Assembly: GCA_019843655.1 (NCBI GenBank)
Contig: JACDQD010000006.1
Location: 2,108,001 to 2,172,000 of the forward strand
Direction: 5' to 3'
Source of the DNA: Lethocerus indicus
Lineage: Eukaryota > Arthropoda > Insecta > Hemiptera > Belostomatidae
DNA length: 64,000 nt
This document shows, in pieces, positions 1 to 14,068 of the stretch; position 1 is the first letter of the stretch; each line of letters begins with the position of its first letter. The notes below the pieces were generated by a model that made no database searches, was not told the origin of the DNA, and worked only from the letters and a program-made list of their open reading frames with translations. The position numbers and the translations under genes were made by a program.

Positions 1-1120
1 CACGACAGAATAGGCCTGATATTACCTTCCTATTCTATTTCAAACTCCCGTACGAAAATTCCCCCGCCAAGGCTCAGGCCCGCCCCGGCGTCATATTTAT
101 GAAATATTTCGAGGGCTCGCCCATATTTGCTTGCGAAATGAGGTCCCGATTTAAAACGATTTATAGGGCGATAAGACGGCCCTTTTTCGATCCAGCCGAA
201 TATTGGAAAAGCAGACGCGAACTGCCGCGCGAGTCAAAATTGAATTTTAGCCGAATGAATATTAGGGCGAAAAGAAAAAAGAAATAATCAGAGTTCCATT
301 AATTTTCATCAGTATGAAAACCAAAACTAGCTATTGTACAACAAAATGCATCCATTTCTTTGACTGTAACCCGATAGTACTGATAAAGGCTGTATATATA
401 GGGCAAAAGGCCTGTTTTCATAACGTAAACATCGTATTATACAAATAAATTGTTTTACAGGAGCCATTTATTAATGGGCGTCGAGATGTGTTACGCGAGT
501 ATCTGAATTTCGAGGACTACTTTCCTAGACAGTAGAAGTAAATTCCCTAGTATTGTGGAGTCATTTCCTATTCAGTGTGAAACAAATAAAATTTGAATTT
601 TTAAAAAATAAAACTTCATTCATGGGATTAGTTACAATTTTCTAGTACAAGACGGTTTATTGGAAATCTGGAGGCAATTTTTTAATCTACTAATGTAAAA
701 GTAAGATAACACGGCGCTGATGCAAGCCCGCACAACAGTTGAGTTGTGCGTTTAGCATTACGACTACATTCAGTGTGGATGATTTTTTATATCTAATTTA
801 TATTATAGTCCAGTCTTATACCATCTGTGATGCACAAATTTTAGTTCACTCTCTTTTCTTGGTGGCCTGTTGACTGGTAACTAATTTCGGAACTAATTCC
901 TGGTGACTGTACATTAAACGTTTCAATAATCGATAAATAATTGGATTTTTTAATAGCGTGTCGCGGGTTTATTCGTTGCACCAGCATGGTGAGCATAGTT
1001 GGGTCGGAGCCACTTTCACGGAAAACGGGTAGGAAGAATCAATTGTTTAGCGAGCCGTAAAATCTCCGACAAGATTCTTCCATACATGCTAAACCGCGCT
1101 GTAAACTCTTATCGGAAAAC

Positions 1121-1140
1121 AACCATGGGCGACCATGGTT
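1121..1140. repeat. Perfect 8-bp inverted repeat (hairpin)
   Basis: Arms AACCATGG (1121-1128) and CCATGGTT (1133-1140) flank a GCGA loop. The pairing is perfect. There is no T-run after it and no repeat family around it, so no function can be assigned. Confidence 0.7.
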
Positions 1141-4100
1141 TCAAATAACGGGAGGCACGTCCCTCCAACCTCTACAAACAGAAATTTATAATTTACATTT
1201 GGCTGATAGTATCCCTACATAATCCGCTGCTATTAGATTATAATAGTTTGTAGTAAATTACCCCCCCCTTTTTTATCGGAAGCGATGTAATCCCACATTG
1301 TTTTTTTAATACACCAACCGAAGGAAACAAAACTTCTGGTAGAACTGATTAAATAAAAGGATTATCAAATCTGTTCATATATTATACGACGGGGCAGCTA
1401 ACTTACTGCTCGGTGAAGGTAAGGGACAGGTCCCATTGCCGACTGTCAATCGAACAAATGCTAATTCGAACAACCTCTACATCCGAGTGGCGATTGACTT
1501 AAATAATCAATACAACATCAGAGAGTGTTGGGGGGGGGAGGTCGACTACAATTTGCATATCGTCTATATCATGAATTAGTCAAACCGTGTCCTGCATAAT
1601 GGCGTTAAACGGCTCTTGATTTTCCCCTCCCGACGCGGACCCCAGCGTTTTGCAACGTCGCCGGTCATTCGAAGTAAGGTATAGAAATATTTTTAAATTT
1701 TTTCGCCACCAACAACAAATAGACTGTAGCTGGCTTTAAGTAAATTGTAGACTGAGGAATGTTCAGCGTTCTCCGGAGACCGGGGTACGGCCTAGTGTCA
1801 TATTGATTGGTGGTTGGCCCCGGTGCATCCGAATGCAGTTCCAATACGCTTTGCCCACTTTGCAGAGCATTTGCATATGTGCACTTTGTTTGAATTTGGG
1901 TACGCCGGGCGTACCCAGCCGTAAAATTCAGGCGTTAATAGGTTTATGTAATAGAGTTTCTATGCCTGGTTTGCGACAATTTGAAACGTTTTTTTTTAAA
2001 CCTTTTTTTATTTTTGTACAATCAACTACATAAAGTTAGATCTGAAACGTAAGAAGGAATAATTTAAACTGAAGAAATTTTGAGAACGTCCATATTCGCA
2101 TAGTTATTTAAATATTTATAACTAAGTTAATATACCAGTCTTATTTTTGGAAATCGTGTTGGCCGGTATAAATCAAAGAAAAACAGAATTTCTTACAATG
2201 GAAGTTGTTGGAAATAAATTTCGCCAACAAGGAAGTAGTATATTAATAATAATTATTTTCATTTGTATGAATTTTCTTTAATTTGGATTGTACACAAAAC
2301 ATTATTACTAATATGCATGGAAAAATTTTATTGCATCATTATGTAAACGTCTATAAAAAATAAACATTTTTTTAAGTATGAAAATAAGAAAAATTAATAA
2401 TACGAATTAATGTGCGAGATAATTGTAGAAATTTTAGTTATTGATAATGGAATTAATTATCGCCATTAAAATACTTGAACAAATTACTCGAGGGCTGAAA
2501 ATCATTTCAGCGTATTATCCAGTGACAAATTCAAACTAAGGAGAGTCATTTATTTTATAATTTCATCCCCGATGAGTGTTTGGAAGTGTGACAAGGGGGA
2601 CATTTCAAACTGCACACCCCGAGTTTGAGCCGTCCTCGTATTACTCCGACGAGTCTTTAATTAGGCTAATGGTCCCCGAATGAAATTCCACCCTGACAGC
2701 GGGCGGCTTTGCTCCCTCCCTCCTGCCTGCGATACGCAGGTGGACACCAATGAATATGCCAAAGAAAAATCAATTTCCACTCAAGTTTTTCCCCAAGCAA
2801 CGAATCAATGTTAATTTAACGCCATCGCTTGTGGTACAGCCGAGGGTCTTGAAAATAATCTCTGTGTACTCATGAGTCTCGTAAATAGAAAACTATTTTC
2901 CACTAGTTTTTATATTAACGAGAAGGAATATTTACAGTTAATATTGCCTGTAATTATTGGTCAAATAGCCGCGCCACAACGGCAAACGGTCCCAGTAGAA
3001 TATCGCCGTATTCGAATATTTCCGTAAAGTTTAATAGAATTTCCGTGTTTTAGGTTGTTTAAGCTTCGTACCGCTTGGGAACACTTCATTAACAGTTGTT
3101 TATACTGTGCTTTTAGTGAAATTCCCGCTAATTCATTATGAAACAAAATCGTTTCGATAGTAATTATAAAAATTTATATACAGTTATGGCGTTCGACCTT
3201 ATAAATACCGGCCACAAAATCGCGAGACGCTTGGATAGAATTTAAAATTAGATGCTTCATTTTATTTCAGGATCTAATCTGGAATAATATAAAACTGTGT
3301 AACTCTTAAATAGGCGACAAGTGGGCGTTCCTCACTCGAATGATATTGAACAAATTTCACCCGACTGGTGTTACTTCTAACACCGGGATCATTACTCGTT
3401 GCAGGAGGGGGGGGCTTTGAATATTTGAAATAACGGTGCGAAGGGGAGCAATAAATTTTAATTAACCCGGCCGTATTTGCCATTTTTTTTATCCCACCCG
3501 AATAATTCCGTAAATTTTGAAACCTGCCGGCGCTGTATTTGAAATATCGCGCTGTGATCCCAGTTGGGACGGTTTACGTTTTTTTTTTTTTTAACGCCAT
3601 GAATGCAAATTGGTACAAATCTTGTTAGTTCACAGCAGTCGGGATTGCTGTCCTACCGCTGGCCTATTTGTGCGCAAGGGAAAAATTTATAATCTAAGTA
3701 CTGATAGCCGCGTGTTGACAGAAAAGTGTTATAAAGTTCAGTTGCCTACAAACTTTCATTTCTTGACCTTCTTACGATCATGAACTCGGTGCTAAAACTG
3801 GGCACTGACCTCGATATTGCAACAGGTCCACGGACAACAAAAATTCTTTTAAAATTTCGGTTATTATTATTTTGGCAATCAAATTTTTCACGTCACTGGT
3901 TATGTTATGCACTTGTATATAACCGAGATTGAACGTGAGTACATACCCCGGACTTGAAATAATATATACTATCCCGTTTAATATGCGGGATTGGGCTATT
4001 ACGTAGAAGAAAACTATATTTCATTTGGTACTTTAATCTAAAACAATGTATATTAATACATACGTCTTGTACGCTACGGAATATCGAAAGATCGCTGTCA

Positions 4101-7100
4101 AAGACAGTAAATACCTCAGCGCCGATTAACTGTGGAATTACTTTGGTGTAAAGCTAGCAATTAGACTAATAACCCAACTATGGGGCTCATTTCGCTTCCG
4201 GCTGTAGACATTGTACCTTACCCCGGTAATACAGTACAATATTATGCATCCTCACTGCAGCAATCCAATACCTGGCGTCCCGACCGACCTTATCTATCTG
4301 TATATCTGTATATCGATAACTATGACTAATTAACTTCAGGCAGGATCGCGTAACATTACTGTATTTTACCGGGAAGAACCTCCCTCAGCTATTCAGAGAT
4401 TTTTCCTGTGTTCGAAAACAACCTGAGCGAGCTCAAATAAAGAGTTTTTCCCCTTTCATTCTGGGTTTCCTAATCGGGGTCCGACTGAAGAGTAGATTTG
4501 TTCCCGTATTACCGGGATTCCTAAACAGAACATTAACCCCGAAGAATATTCTACGCTGTCAAATATAGACCGTGGCGAATTACTCAGTATTTATTGAATG
4601 AACAGCACGAAACATATCTTATCTGGATGAAGCATAATACAATGAAATGACAGATGGAGATACAATGGAATGTTTGTGACCATTGTCTGAGAATTAGCCA
4701 GTATAATCGTCGTTGCGTCGCGATGATAAATTTCAACAAGAGAATTAGCCGTATGAATTCAGAAATCAAGTCTATTGTCAAAACCAATACATCACAATTT
4801 TAATTCTGCTGACAATTGGGGAATGTAATAAATGTGAAATTCCCGTAGCAATTTATTTCGTCTGCATTCCGTTTATTTGAACAGCCAGAGGCCAATATTG
4901 AATTCGAGTGTCACACGTTATTTTCGTTAATTTTGTGTTTTCTTTTCATTTACTTTTGTATCACAATTATAATACTGGAATAGTATATTCCGTGAGCTAT
5001 ACAGACACTTACTAATGGCTGGTTTCAATTAGTATAATAATTGTGTTATAGTATTTATTAGGTAATTGTTTTTAAAGATAAGAAAAACCACCGATATTAT
5101 CGACCTGTCGATCACAATATTCATTCAGTGTAAATACCGTAGGTAAAATTAAAAAAAAATAGAAACGTTTCTGGATTTATGAGTATGGTATCATTAACCA
5201 GCTTATTTTTGAAGTTTTAAAATTATTTTTCGTTTTATAAATTTGCGTGGCGTTTAGAAAAACACCACAGAAACCGGGAAAAGTGAAAAGCCATCGGGAA
5301 ACTCACGGGAAGGTCGATGGTGCCGTAATGAAAAACCGCTGTTTTCCTTCAACTTAAGGCAGCGAGCTCTCTCATGGCCGAATTCGGATTCGATCCGGGG
5401 CCCGATTTTCTTAAAGCCCGCAGTAAAAGTTTCGGAACTTTGAGGAAAATTTCAGGCCGGCGGGCCGAGAACAAAAGGGAGGGTGTGGACTTTGGGGAAA
5501 GCACTCGGCTGAGATACCGACCTGTTTGCCGTCCGATCAGAAGGCAATCAGAAAACAAAATATAAGTCATACTTTATTATAACTTTTCCTACCTTTGGTT
5601 AATGGGCCGAAGCTAACTCCCCGAAGCGTTTCGGGCAGTCGACAATGTGTGAAAACGTTAAGATACGGGCGTCTAAATATTCAACCGATTCCAGATTCTA
5701 GGTTCGGGGGTAAATAGGAATTAAATCGTATTGATTATGCGAAAAAACCTCTCATTATACGGTCAAATACATTTCTTTATTGGCAAAAAAATTCAGAGTC
5801 GCCTAACTCGGAATTGGTGATCCGGCATCGCATTTCAGAATGGGCAATGTACACCGGCTTTACGATCCCCCGCCCCCACCTCCCATCATTGCTTCAAGTG
5901 CGTAAAGTGTGCAGTAACTATAAAACTTCAGATTCGAGTACGGCGAATAAATGTACCGAACGTGAGTGTCAGTGTAATGGAGTGCCACTAGCTGGCATTT
6001 TGAGAGATAATATTTCCGCTTTCAAGCCTTACTGTTACAGACAAAGAAATAAATATTATTTATATAACGTGTATAATATTAAAATTATTATTTATTACGA
6101 GTTTTAAAAAAGTAGAGATTATTATTAATCGTAGGTGAATTAGTGTAGCTCAGATTATTATAGATGGCAATAGCTGAAAGGTGCCCGATTTTCGCTGGTA
6201 TATTCGGAATTAATTTAAATTCAAATTCCAGTCGTTCGGTATTAATTTTTCTCTATTAATTACACGAAATAGGTGAAATAAACGGTGATGGGACGATGGC
6301 GAAAATTCTAAAACTACTGAAGGAACTACTGAGGCAAATAATTGAAATAATCCTCAATTCGGCCTACCCGGGGGCGTATCAAGGCAGGCAAGTCAAAGGT
6401 TTACCCGTGTCATTTGACGAAGTTGTCATTTCCAAATGAGTTGTTGGTACGTTTTAATACGAGCGGCTGTCTGTCCTCTCTTGAACGATTCAAAACATCT
6501 AATTACGTTCAAATCTGGTCCAACCACAGATAATAACCCTGGAACCACACAGCAATAGGGGAAATGTGATTATCCAGAAATTTTCAACAGGAAATGTCAT
6601 TGGGATACTTAAACGTATTATTGGGCTTACTTAATAATTAATAACTTATAAAGTTCGTGAGCTGGAGTATATACACTTCGACAGTGTGGGCGGTCGTGGT
6701 GTTCCTAAGCAGGGAGCTCCGACCCGATATATTTTTCTCACCTCGGCCGTAATTGCTTTTTAACGACGCCTCCTCTAATTTGTTCCAACTTTAATACCGC
6801 TCAGTTATTCAGTTTCCTAATTTGAGCGCGATTAAGGTGTTGAATACTAAACGAGTATTCGGGAGTACTCTAAGGAATGTGCGCGTAACTTGTGTAATTG
6901 TACACATTTAAAAGGGACCACTTGATAAAACTCTTAACTGTGACTGCTGACAGTGGTTAATGAACTATCTTTATTTCCATAAATAAATATTACATAGTAT
7001 TTTTTTATAATAATTGAATATATTCTTGCTCGGAGACCTTATTTAATCATTAATCTTTATCAATATTGTGTGTGAGAAAATATTCTATTTTCAAAAACCC

Positions 7101-9663
7101 GACCCCTTCCTAATGACGGCGTCTATTTATTCTGCTCGTTATGTATTGGCGTGTTACAAAATGCTTTATAATACTCAGCCTACTCTCCGAGTATTCGAAC
7201 GGTGGCAGTTCGTTAACCGGGAGTTTTCTTCGTGTTCGTTACTACTGATCAAAGGGAGGCGGAGGAAGGAAAAGTCCCCATTACCATTTTACCATTTGTC
7301 AGTACGGCAATTACAGTTTTTATATTCTCAGCAACATCCTTCAATTAATTAAGTAAAAGGAATCTCTCAGTAATTTATTTAACTGTTATAGTTAGTACAA
7401 CCACAACTATGTTAATGAAGGACTGTTGCTCACGATTAATCGGGATAAAACGGGGAAGTGAAACATTTAACTTTCAGGAACGGTTACTCCACAGTAACAA
7501 CGGTGACATGACGTTTCATCCTTTAGTTACCCGTTTATATTATTAATGCTAAAATAGAGGTAAATGTTAGTGCCAAATTCACGCCGGGTGAAAGGTAAAA
7601 GGCCGCGAAGTTGGTGAAACTAACCAAACGTTCGGTTTACACTTTGATCATAATCCACCCCTCCCTCCCTGAAGTTGAATCAGAGTTGTCAACTCGAATT
7701 AAAGTAGGGCCCCAGCGAATGGGTCAAAAAGTCAAAACTGCGAACTTAAAACAATGCGGGGCCGCCTTTGTCATCGTCAAAGCGAGAGCTGGAACTTAAT
7801 TAATTCCCGCCATCTTCCCCGCCTTGAATATTTTCCCACTCCGGTTAATTACCTGGAACCGGGCTGCGAAGTCCGCGCACTTTGGCGGGGATTTAAGATT
7901 AAAACGTCGCATCGCAGTCAAAACTGCAACTCGTAAATCTGGCGGATAGTCAGAAGGGATTATCAGAAAAATGGCGTTGAATTCAGATTTCGCAGTAATA
8001 ATATGCGGAGATTATAAGAAAAACTGAAAGAAAATGAATAAAAATAAAAAACTAGAACAAAAACGAGTGGTAATCAACAGTAAGGGCGTAGCGACGGTCC
8101 GACCTTTATCTTTTTCCCCTTTCCAAGTCAAGTTCAAACGGATAATAAGGAAAAGGAAAACAGAAACCTAAAACATCCTAGTGAACATGGCTTAAACTGT
8201 CGGATATATTTTGGTGATTACTTCTAAACATATAGAACGCAGTTCTTAAGTGTACATCATTAATTTATAATAAGTTTTTGTGACACAACTCTAAGGTACC
8301 ACACTAAGCTGAGGATCAATTAGGCGATTTGAGATGACAAATTGTAAAGTCCAAAATATTAAGGAAATTTTTCCTTAAAAAAAGTGGTTTGGGTCGTTCA
8401 AAATCTCCCATATCAGGTTGGTGTCCAGTAAATTATGTTACTTATATAATATTGTAAGCGAAGAATTAAAAAAAAAACAATACTTTTTTTGGAATAATAT
8501 TAATATTGAGCTGATTTTTATTCAAGAATTTGTCAACATAAATTATGTCATAAAGCTGGACGGCGGTATTACAGCCGGTATATATCCGTTACATTCCTTT
8601 CGTTGGTACATTCTTTCTCGGTCCTGTAGGGGAGGTATAATTTCCTGTTTCCCAGCTATTCCCTGACCTATACCGTTTTAATTTGGCGATTCCCACCCCT
8701 CTCCCCCATTTACTTTCCGCTCCCTCCGTACCCTCATTCCGACCCAATTCGCGTCTTAATCTTTCGGACGAGGCGGAATATCGGCCGGGGAAAATAAAAC
8801 GACCGTAGTTTTAGTCGAACAAGTTCAACTCCTGCCAGCGACTATACTGAGAGCGCTCGAAAATATTGGAATCAGCGTAAAATTCGAGGTTTGAACAAAT
8901 CGAAAATTCGTTTAATATGTAACAATGTAATAATTGTAACAATATTGTGAAGCAATTATAATTGATATATATAGTTACTATCAGCTTAATTGTTAACTTG
9001 TTAACTTGTTAATCACGTCCATTATACTTAAATTTTAATTTCTCTTTTTAACCTCTTTTTGCGTGAAAAAAACCAGTTTTCACCCCCCGGGGGAAACCAT
9101 CCCCCGCACCAATAATAAATAAATATTTTCATATATTCAACTCAATTATCTAAATTAAGAAAATCTCCGAATCTACAGTTCTATTCATTCTGAATCTTTG
9201 GAGATAATCAAAAGAAATTTGCGGGTAATCAAATAAGCCTCTTATATAGCTATCTACTATTATCGTGCATAAATTAAAAGGAATACAGTTAATAATAAAT
9301 TTACGAATCTGCGTATTGTAATTGTGCGCGCGTGTTCGCTCATGAGGGTATTTCGATAGAAAGCTTGTACAGAGCTTGTTCATATTTGATATGAGGGCGC
9401 TATAGATTTACAATACTTAAATCATTTATTGGACTCTAACGGCAGGCAATTGAATGTCCCCTCCAACTGTGCTAAAAGCGTAGGCTCGTGAATTATACAC
9501 GAACCGAACCAAACAGTTTGTTTGCCCGACGTGGAATATCGAACTAGTCTAGGGAGGGAGGCAGGCAGGTAGACCTAGTTTGTGGGCCCGTCCTGCTCCC
9601 TTTGTGCCCCACTAACCCTTCAGCCCTTAGCCCTAACCGGGCAAACACCTACACCCCATATTA

Positions 9664-9688
9664 TATCATATATATATATATATATATA
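9664..9688. repeat. TA microsatellite
   Basis: Uninterrupted alternating A and T for about 20 bases, followed by AAACATG. It is a simple sequence repeat with no sign of function. Confidence 0.9.
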
Positions 9689-9982
9689 AACATGCTTCCA
9701 ACCTCGTTCCATTATCCCTATCCCATTGTCACGCAACCCCACCAACATAGGGGCGAACCCATTTATTCTGTTTCATTAACCGAGTTCAATTCCAAGGTAG
9801 TCCGAATGGATGTTCCGAGATTAATACGCCTTCCACTGATTATTATATTCGAATACATATATTTGATTACAGGAATATGCAAGAGCACCTTGTTTCGCTT
9901 TCTGTTCAGTAATCCGAAATTCCGTCCTCTGAGCATTCCCCGACTCATTTATTTATTTGAAAACCTATAAGCAGATAATTGC

Positions 9983-9998
9983 CGCGATTCGAATCGCG
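9983..9998. repeat. 16-bp perfect palindrome
   Basis: CGCGATTCGAATCGCG reads the same on both strands. A second near-palindrome, GTGAATC-TC-GATTCAC, lies 75 bases downstream at 10072-10087. Both contain a GATTC/GAATC core. They could be binding sites for a dimeric factor or chance; nothing else marks the region. Confidence 0.7.
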
Positions 9999-10988
9999 TG
10001 ACTAACTGCAAATTACTGCAGTTTTATTGAAATATATTTTACATGAATGACAGAACGAGAATGTAGGTGGCGTGAATCTCGATTCACCTTGCTAGTCCGG
10101 ATGTTATCCCGTTTCTGAGCGAGCTCCAATGGAAGGAAAAACGGGACAAATCTCTGACTAGCGATGTGGGTTCTTCCCGCATTATTACATATTCTATTTG
10201 TTCGCGTCGGTTGATTTAACTTCCTGCGTAATTGAGGAATGGGGTTATTTTTTTTTTGTCTTACATGCCGAACAGTTCTTCAAATCAATTAGCAGATATC
10301 AATTTGGACCGAAATCTATTTTGACTCCCCTGGAAACATGATCATCAATTATTCTAATTAGGCCGGCGGTTAGTCGAAGGCAAACAATTGAGTCATCAGA
10401 CATGGGGTGGGCCGTGGAGTCCCACGAAGGCCTAGGGAGGCCCGGCTGAAGTCCAATCACTGGCGCGGACGCCTATTTACCTTACTATAGCTGTTGACTC
10501 TGGACCGGGCACCGTGGGGAAACCGGCATGATTTTCCACGTTCCACACCCCGGCCTCGCCAATTTCCACCAGTCCCTCTCGCGTCCCAGCACAATCGGCG
10601 CGCTTATTCCACCACCGAGTCAACAAAGTATCTAATTAGCCCAAAGCGAATATGCGAGGAGTCGTTGTAAGACTACATCAAAAGGACTGTAGGAGTTCAT
10701 TTCACATAAATTTCAAACCTTAGAAAAATAATATTTGCACTAGACCAGTATGTAAAGACAACTGAAGAGAGAAGTATTGAGAAGAATTTACTCATTAATA
10801 GCATGAACTCCAGGTTGCACCTACCCTTGCATTATATTAGGTGACTGGGGGTTGCTTTGCGTTTTCAATTTGGTTTTAAAGTATTATTCTTATATATTCA
10901 ATATATAATAAGAAAATGTCAATAATAATATGTTTAACCTATTGTTAATTATATTATAATATTATTAAACAATGATATATTATTTCAG

Positions 10989-11041
10989 AATACTCCATTC
11001 ATCCAGACGGGACTGAAAATCGCAAAGTATATTAATTATCG
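10989..11041 (+). CDS. Candidate internal coding exon (unidentified protein)
   Basis: A 53-base stretch lies between a good acceptor (AT-rich tract then TATTATTTCAG at 10978-10988) and a consensus donor (GTAAGT at 11042-11047). Only one frame is open throughout: it reads NTPFIQTGLKIAKYINY and leaves two bases (CG) for the next codon. A second frame reads 14 codons and then hits TAA. No family is recognised. Supporting evidence is the splice borders and the single open frame; against it, the piece is short and no partner exon is known. Chance pairs of such signals are expected in a window this large, so this is a candidate only. Confidence 0.3.
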
Positions 11042-12866
11042 GTAAGTTTGTAAGTTAAATACTGTTCATCTCCTCATTATAAACTTTTAATTGGACCAAA
11101 TGTCCGAAATCGACTATCCCTTTTCCCGAATATTTTACCTACGCCGAAAACGCGTCCCTTTTCCAATGGCCGCCGATTTTCCTTTACCGCTTTAATCGGA
11201 CTTTCAGTATCGAAAGTGGGCGCTGTGCTCGAAAAGTGCCAGTTCCGGTAGAGTGTAATTTAAACCGGTCCCCCTTTATATTCTATATATTGATCGAATC
11301 AATTAGCAGCTGAGGCCCATTAGCGAACTCTGCCTAGCTAAACTTAACAGTCGGCGGTTAACGGGATTTGTCGGTCGTTGAATTATTGAATTTCAACAAT
11401 TTAAACCTTTATTGGCCGGTGTGGAAAGGTCGAGGGTCAGTTTGATTTTTAGTTTCCACTCGGCTATCCGCTTAATTGCAAAATAATTATAGAATCAGCA
11501 AAATCCAATTAAAATCCTGAAATATAACTTGGTGTATATATTTATATACATATAGCGCTTTATTCCAAATATACAGAGGTTGTCAATTGCACCTCTCGAA
11601 TTCGACATACAGTTACATACTTAAAATTTAAAAATATATATTAAAAATATATAAAATAAAACAATTGTTTTCCTCGATATTGAAATGAAAAATAACGTTC
11701 TTTAGGCACTTGAAAAACCTTGTTTGATGTTTCATTAAATGGAAATATTAAAATACTGACCGTCTAAAAGGGATATAGTGGATTATTTAAATGTACCACT
11801 TAATTAACCAAAGGGACTTGGCAGTGTTGAGTCATGTAAAATTCTATTTAAAATAAACTGTTCTTTCGTAATTAAAAAGGTTTTAATTCACTTTACAATT
11901 TAAATTCATTCTATTCCTTCGTTTCCTCTTCGGTATCTCTAAGTGCAGAAAGTAGACCAAATTATTTTGTATATTTAAAGCACAAATACATTTTATTTTA
12001 TTGTATTTTACGCTTTCTATCTGAGCGATAAGCTCAGACATTTAATCATTATACAAAATACCTAAAATACTATTTCCGAAGAGTTTGGATTGTGTGTCTT
12101 GAATCCTATATATTTCTTTAATTACTCGTGGATGATTAATCATCAAGCATAAAATAGATCTTCTAAATAAGACAAAGTGGAGGTCTACTTAGACTGAATT
12201 TAAATTATATCAGATGTTCATTTCGAGATTAATGCTTTTATAATGATTTGCTTTATTTTTTATTCTCAAAACATTTACCCCGATTTTAGTTACAAATAGC
12301 GCTTTTTAGTTTGATGTTGACTTGAGTCATGCAGTTGTAAGCACTCAAATTCCCAAGAGAATTTTAAAAAGTTTAATTAAAATGTTACGTTTTATGTTCG
12401 AGTGAAGATTAGATATTAGTGCTAGACAGGATTTCCAAATATTGTAAATCCACTTACTCAAAAATACAAAACGAGTACAAAACTTTGCATCCTAGGCCAA
12501 ACTAGGTTGGCAAGTTTGCTAAATAAACTGTAAAACTGTAGGCAAAATTTCCAGGTAAAATTTCCCTCTCACTAAAATTCTGTCCCGTAGAATCTTTAGC
12601 TACCGCCAACTAAAAAAGACAAACAACAATTCTAATTCGTATAACGAGGAAGACTACCATTAAAAATGTGAAATCTTACCTAGGTAATCAATTCAGGGGA
12701 CTTAATGAATTATAACTCACGGCCCCGACCTAGAAATTAACAATTTCTAATATTTGTTTAACGATCCCAGGTTGTTTGGTCTCATGTTATAGATTTTGAA
12801 CTTCATGTTCAATATGTTTGGAATAGATATTGTTGCTTTAGCATTAATGATTGAACTACTTGGTTT
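11042..12866. other. AT-rich noncoding stretch
   Basis: No gene is seen. The sequence becomes strongly AT-rich after 11500, with short A/T runs and no long open frame. It leads into the leader of the tandem-array element that starts near 12867. Confidence 0.5.
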
Positions 12867-13600
12867 AATGTACGTTATAATACAAAATTTTATCTGCCTA
12901 CACCAATTAAACAGTGTCTCTAAAGCGTAAAAGTTTTCCTTTTGTTCCAAAATTTATTGATAACTGTTTATTTCTACTAATCTAGTTTATATACTAATGT
13001 ACCCAACGAACTTTAGTTAAGTACATTTCCGCACCACCCTCAGGGGGCGCTAGTTTATCGGTACAAGTGTACCCAACGAACTTTAATTAAGTACATTTCC
13101 GCACCACCCTCAAGGGGGCGCTAGTTTATCGGTACAAGTGTACCCAACGAACTTTAGTTAAGTACATTCCCGCACCACCCTCAAGGGGCGCTAGTTTATC
13201 GAACTTTAGTTAAGCATTCCCGCACCACCCTCAAGGGGGCGCTAGTTTCGGTGCAAGTGTACCCAACGAACTTTAGTTAAGTACATTCCCGCACCACCCT
13301 CAAGGGGGCGCTAGTTTCCCGGTGCAAGTGTACCCAACGAACTTTAGTTAAGTACATTCCCGCACCACCTTCCAGGGGGGCGCTAGTTTATCGGTACAAG
13401 TGTACCCAACGAACTTTAGTTAAGTACATTCCCGCACCACCCTCAAGGGGGCGCTAGTTTCCCGGTGCAAGTGTACCCAACGAACTTTAGTTAAGTACAT
13501 TCCCGCACCACCTTCCGGGGGGCGCTAGTTTATCGGTACAAGTGTACCCAACGAACTTTAGTTAAGTACATTCCCGCACCACCCTCAAGGGGGCGCTAGT
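12867..13600 (+). mobile_element. Hammerhead-family retroelement copy: leader plus 9-unit tandem array, ribozyme part absent
   Basis: The leader at 12867-12956 matches the reverse complement of 37951-38048 over about 90 bases, including TTTTGTTCCAAAATTTATTG. It is followed after about 40 bases by nine tandem units (12999-13600). In the copies at 37.4 and 56.1 kb the same unit lies directly upstream of a hammerhead ribozyme, which places this array in that family. Here the sequence after the last unit turns into unrelated AT-rich DNA and I find no ribozyme or 3' tail, so the copy is truncated or rearranged at its 3' side. No target-site duplication was found. Confidence 0.65.
12999..13600 (+). 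repeat. Tandem array, ~70-bp unit x 9
   Basis: Units start at 12999, 13069, 13140, 13201 (short, lacks about 18 bases), 13259, 13330, 13402, 13473 and 13544. Each contains CAACGAACTTTAGTTAAG, then GCACCACCCTC, a G-run, GCGCTAGTTT and finally GGTACAAGTGTACC or GGTGCAAGTGTACC. From 13259 onward two unit types alternate: one with CCCTCAAGG and ending CCCGGTGCAAG, one with CCTTCC and ending TATCGGTACAAG. This gives a dimeric higher-order period of about 142 bases. No open frame runs through it. Confidence 0.95.
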
Positions 13601-14045
13601 TAATCTATATTTAATAATTTTTATTATTATAAATTGTATTTTTTTCATGGCCTAGTTTTGCCGTGTTTTATGAATTTTTATGCAGAATAAAACGATTTTT
13701 TAAATGTTGGCCTGTTTATTTCATCATGTAACCAACAAAAGCAATTGTAATGGACCCCCTGGATGCTATAATGTACACCTGTAATGCTTATACGCATAAG
13801 GTGCTACAGTATACTGACAAAATCGGATATAATAAGTGAATACTGTAGTCAAACTTTAATAGTCCGCATTAAGTGTACTGGTACAAAATGGAATTACGAT
13901 TTCAAGTCCATCGTTTCGATCAATCCGACTTACTTATTTATCTTCTCTAGAGGGTAACGATGCCGAGACGGGAAGGGAGTGTTTTTCAGGAGTAGGTGGA
14001 ACTTCAAACTAAGTGGATAAGACGCTAAAGTGTCGAAGACTATGC

Positions 14046-14068
14046 GTGTGTGTGTGTGTGTGTGTGTG
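14046..14068. repeat. GT microsatellite
   Basis: About eleven uninterrupted GT dinucleotides. Confidence 0.95.

Larger units (their letters stand above)
1..10988. other. Noncoding stretch, no gene recognised
   Basis: I see no supported gene in the first 11 kb. Open frames are short, lack codon structure and do not resemble a family I know. Visible features are a hairpin at 1121-1140, a short TA microsatellite at 9664-9688, a 16-bp palindrome at 9983-9998, homopolymer runs (C at 1260-1268, G near 1530) and a GC-rich patch at about 10400-10640 in an AT-rich background. The rest is unassigned intergenic or intronic DNA. Confidence 0.6.

Noticed and set aside
13601..13760. Search for a ribozyme after the nine-unit array
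   Set aside because: No CTGANGA/GAAA pair is present. The sequence is AT-rich and unrelated to the family tail.
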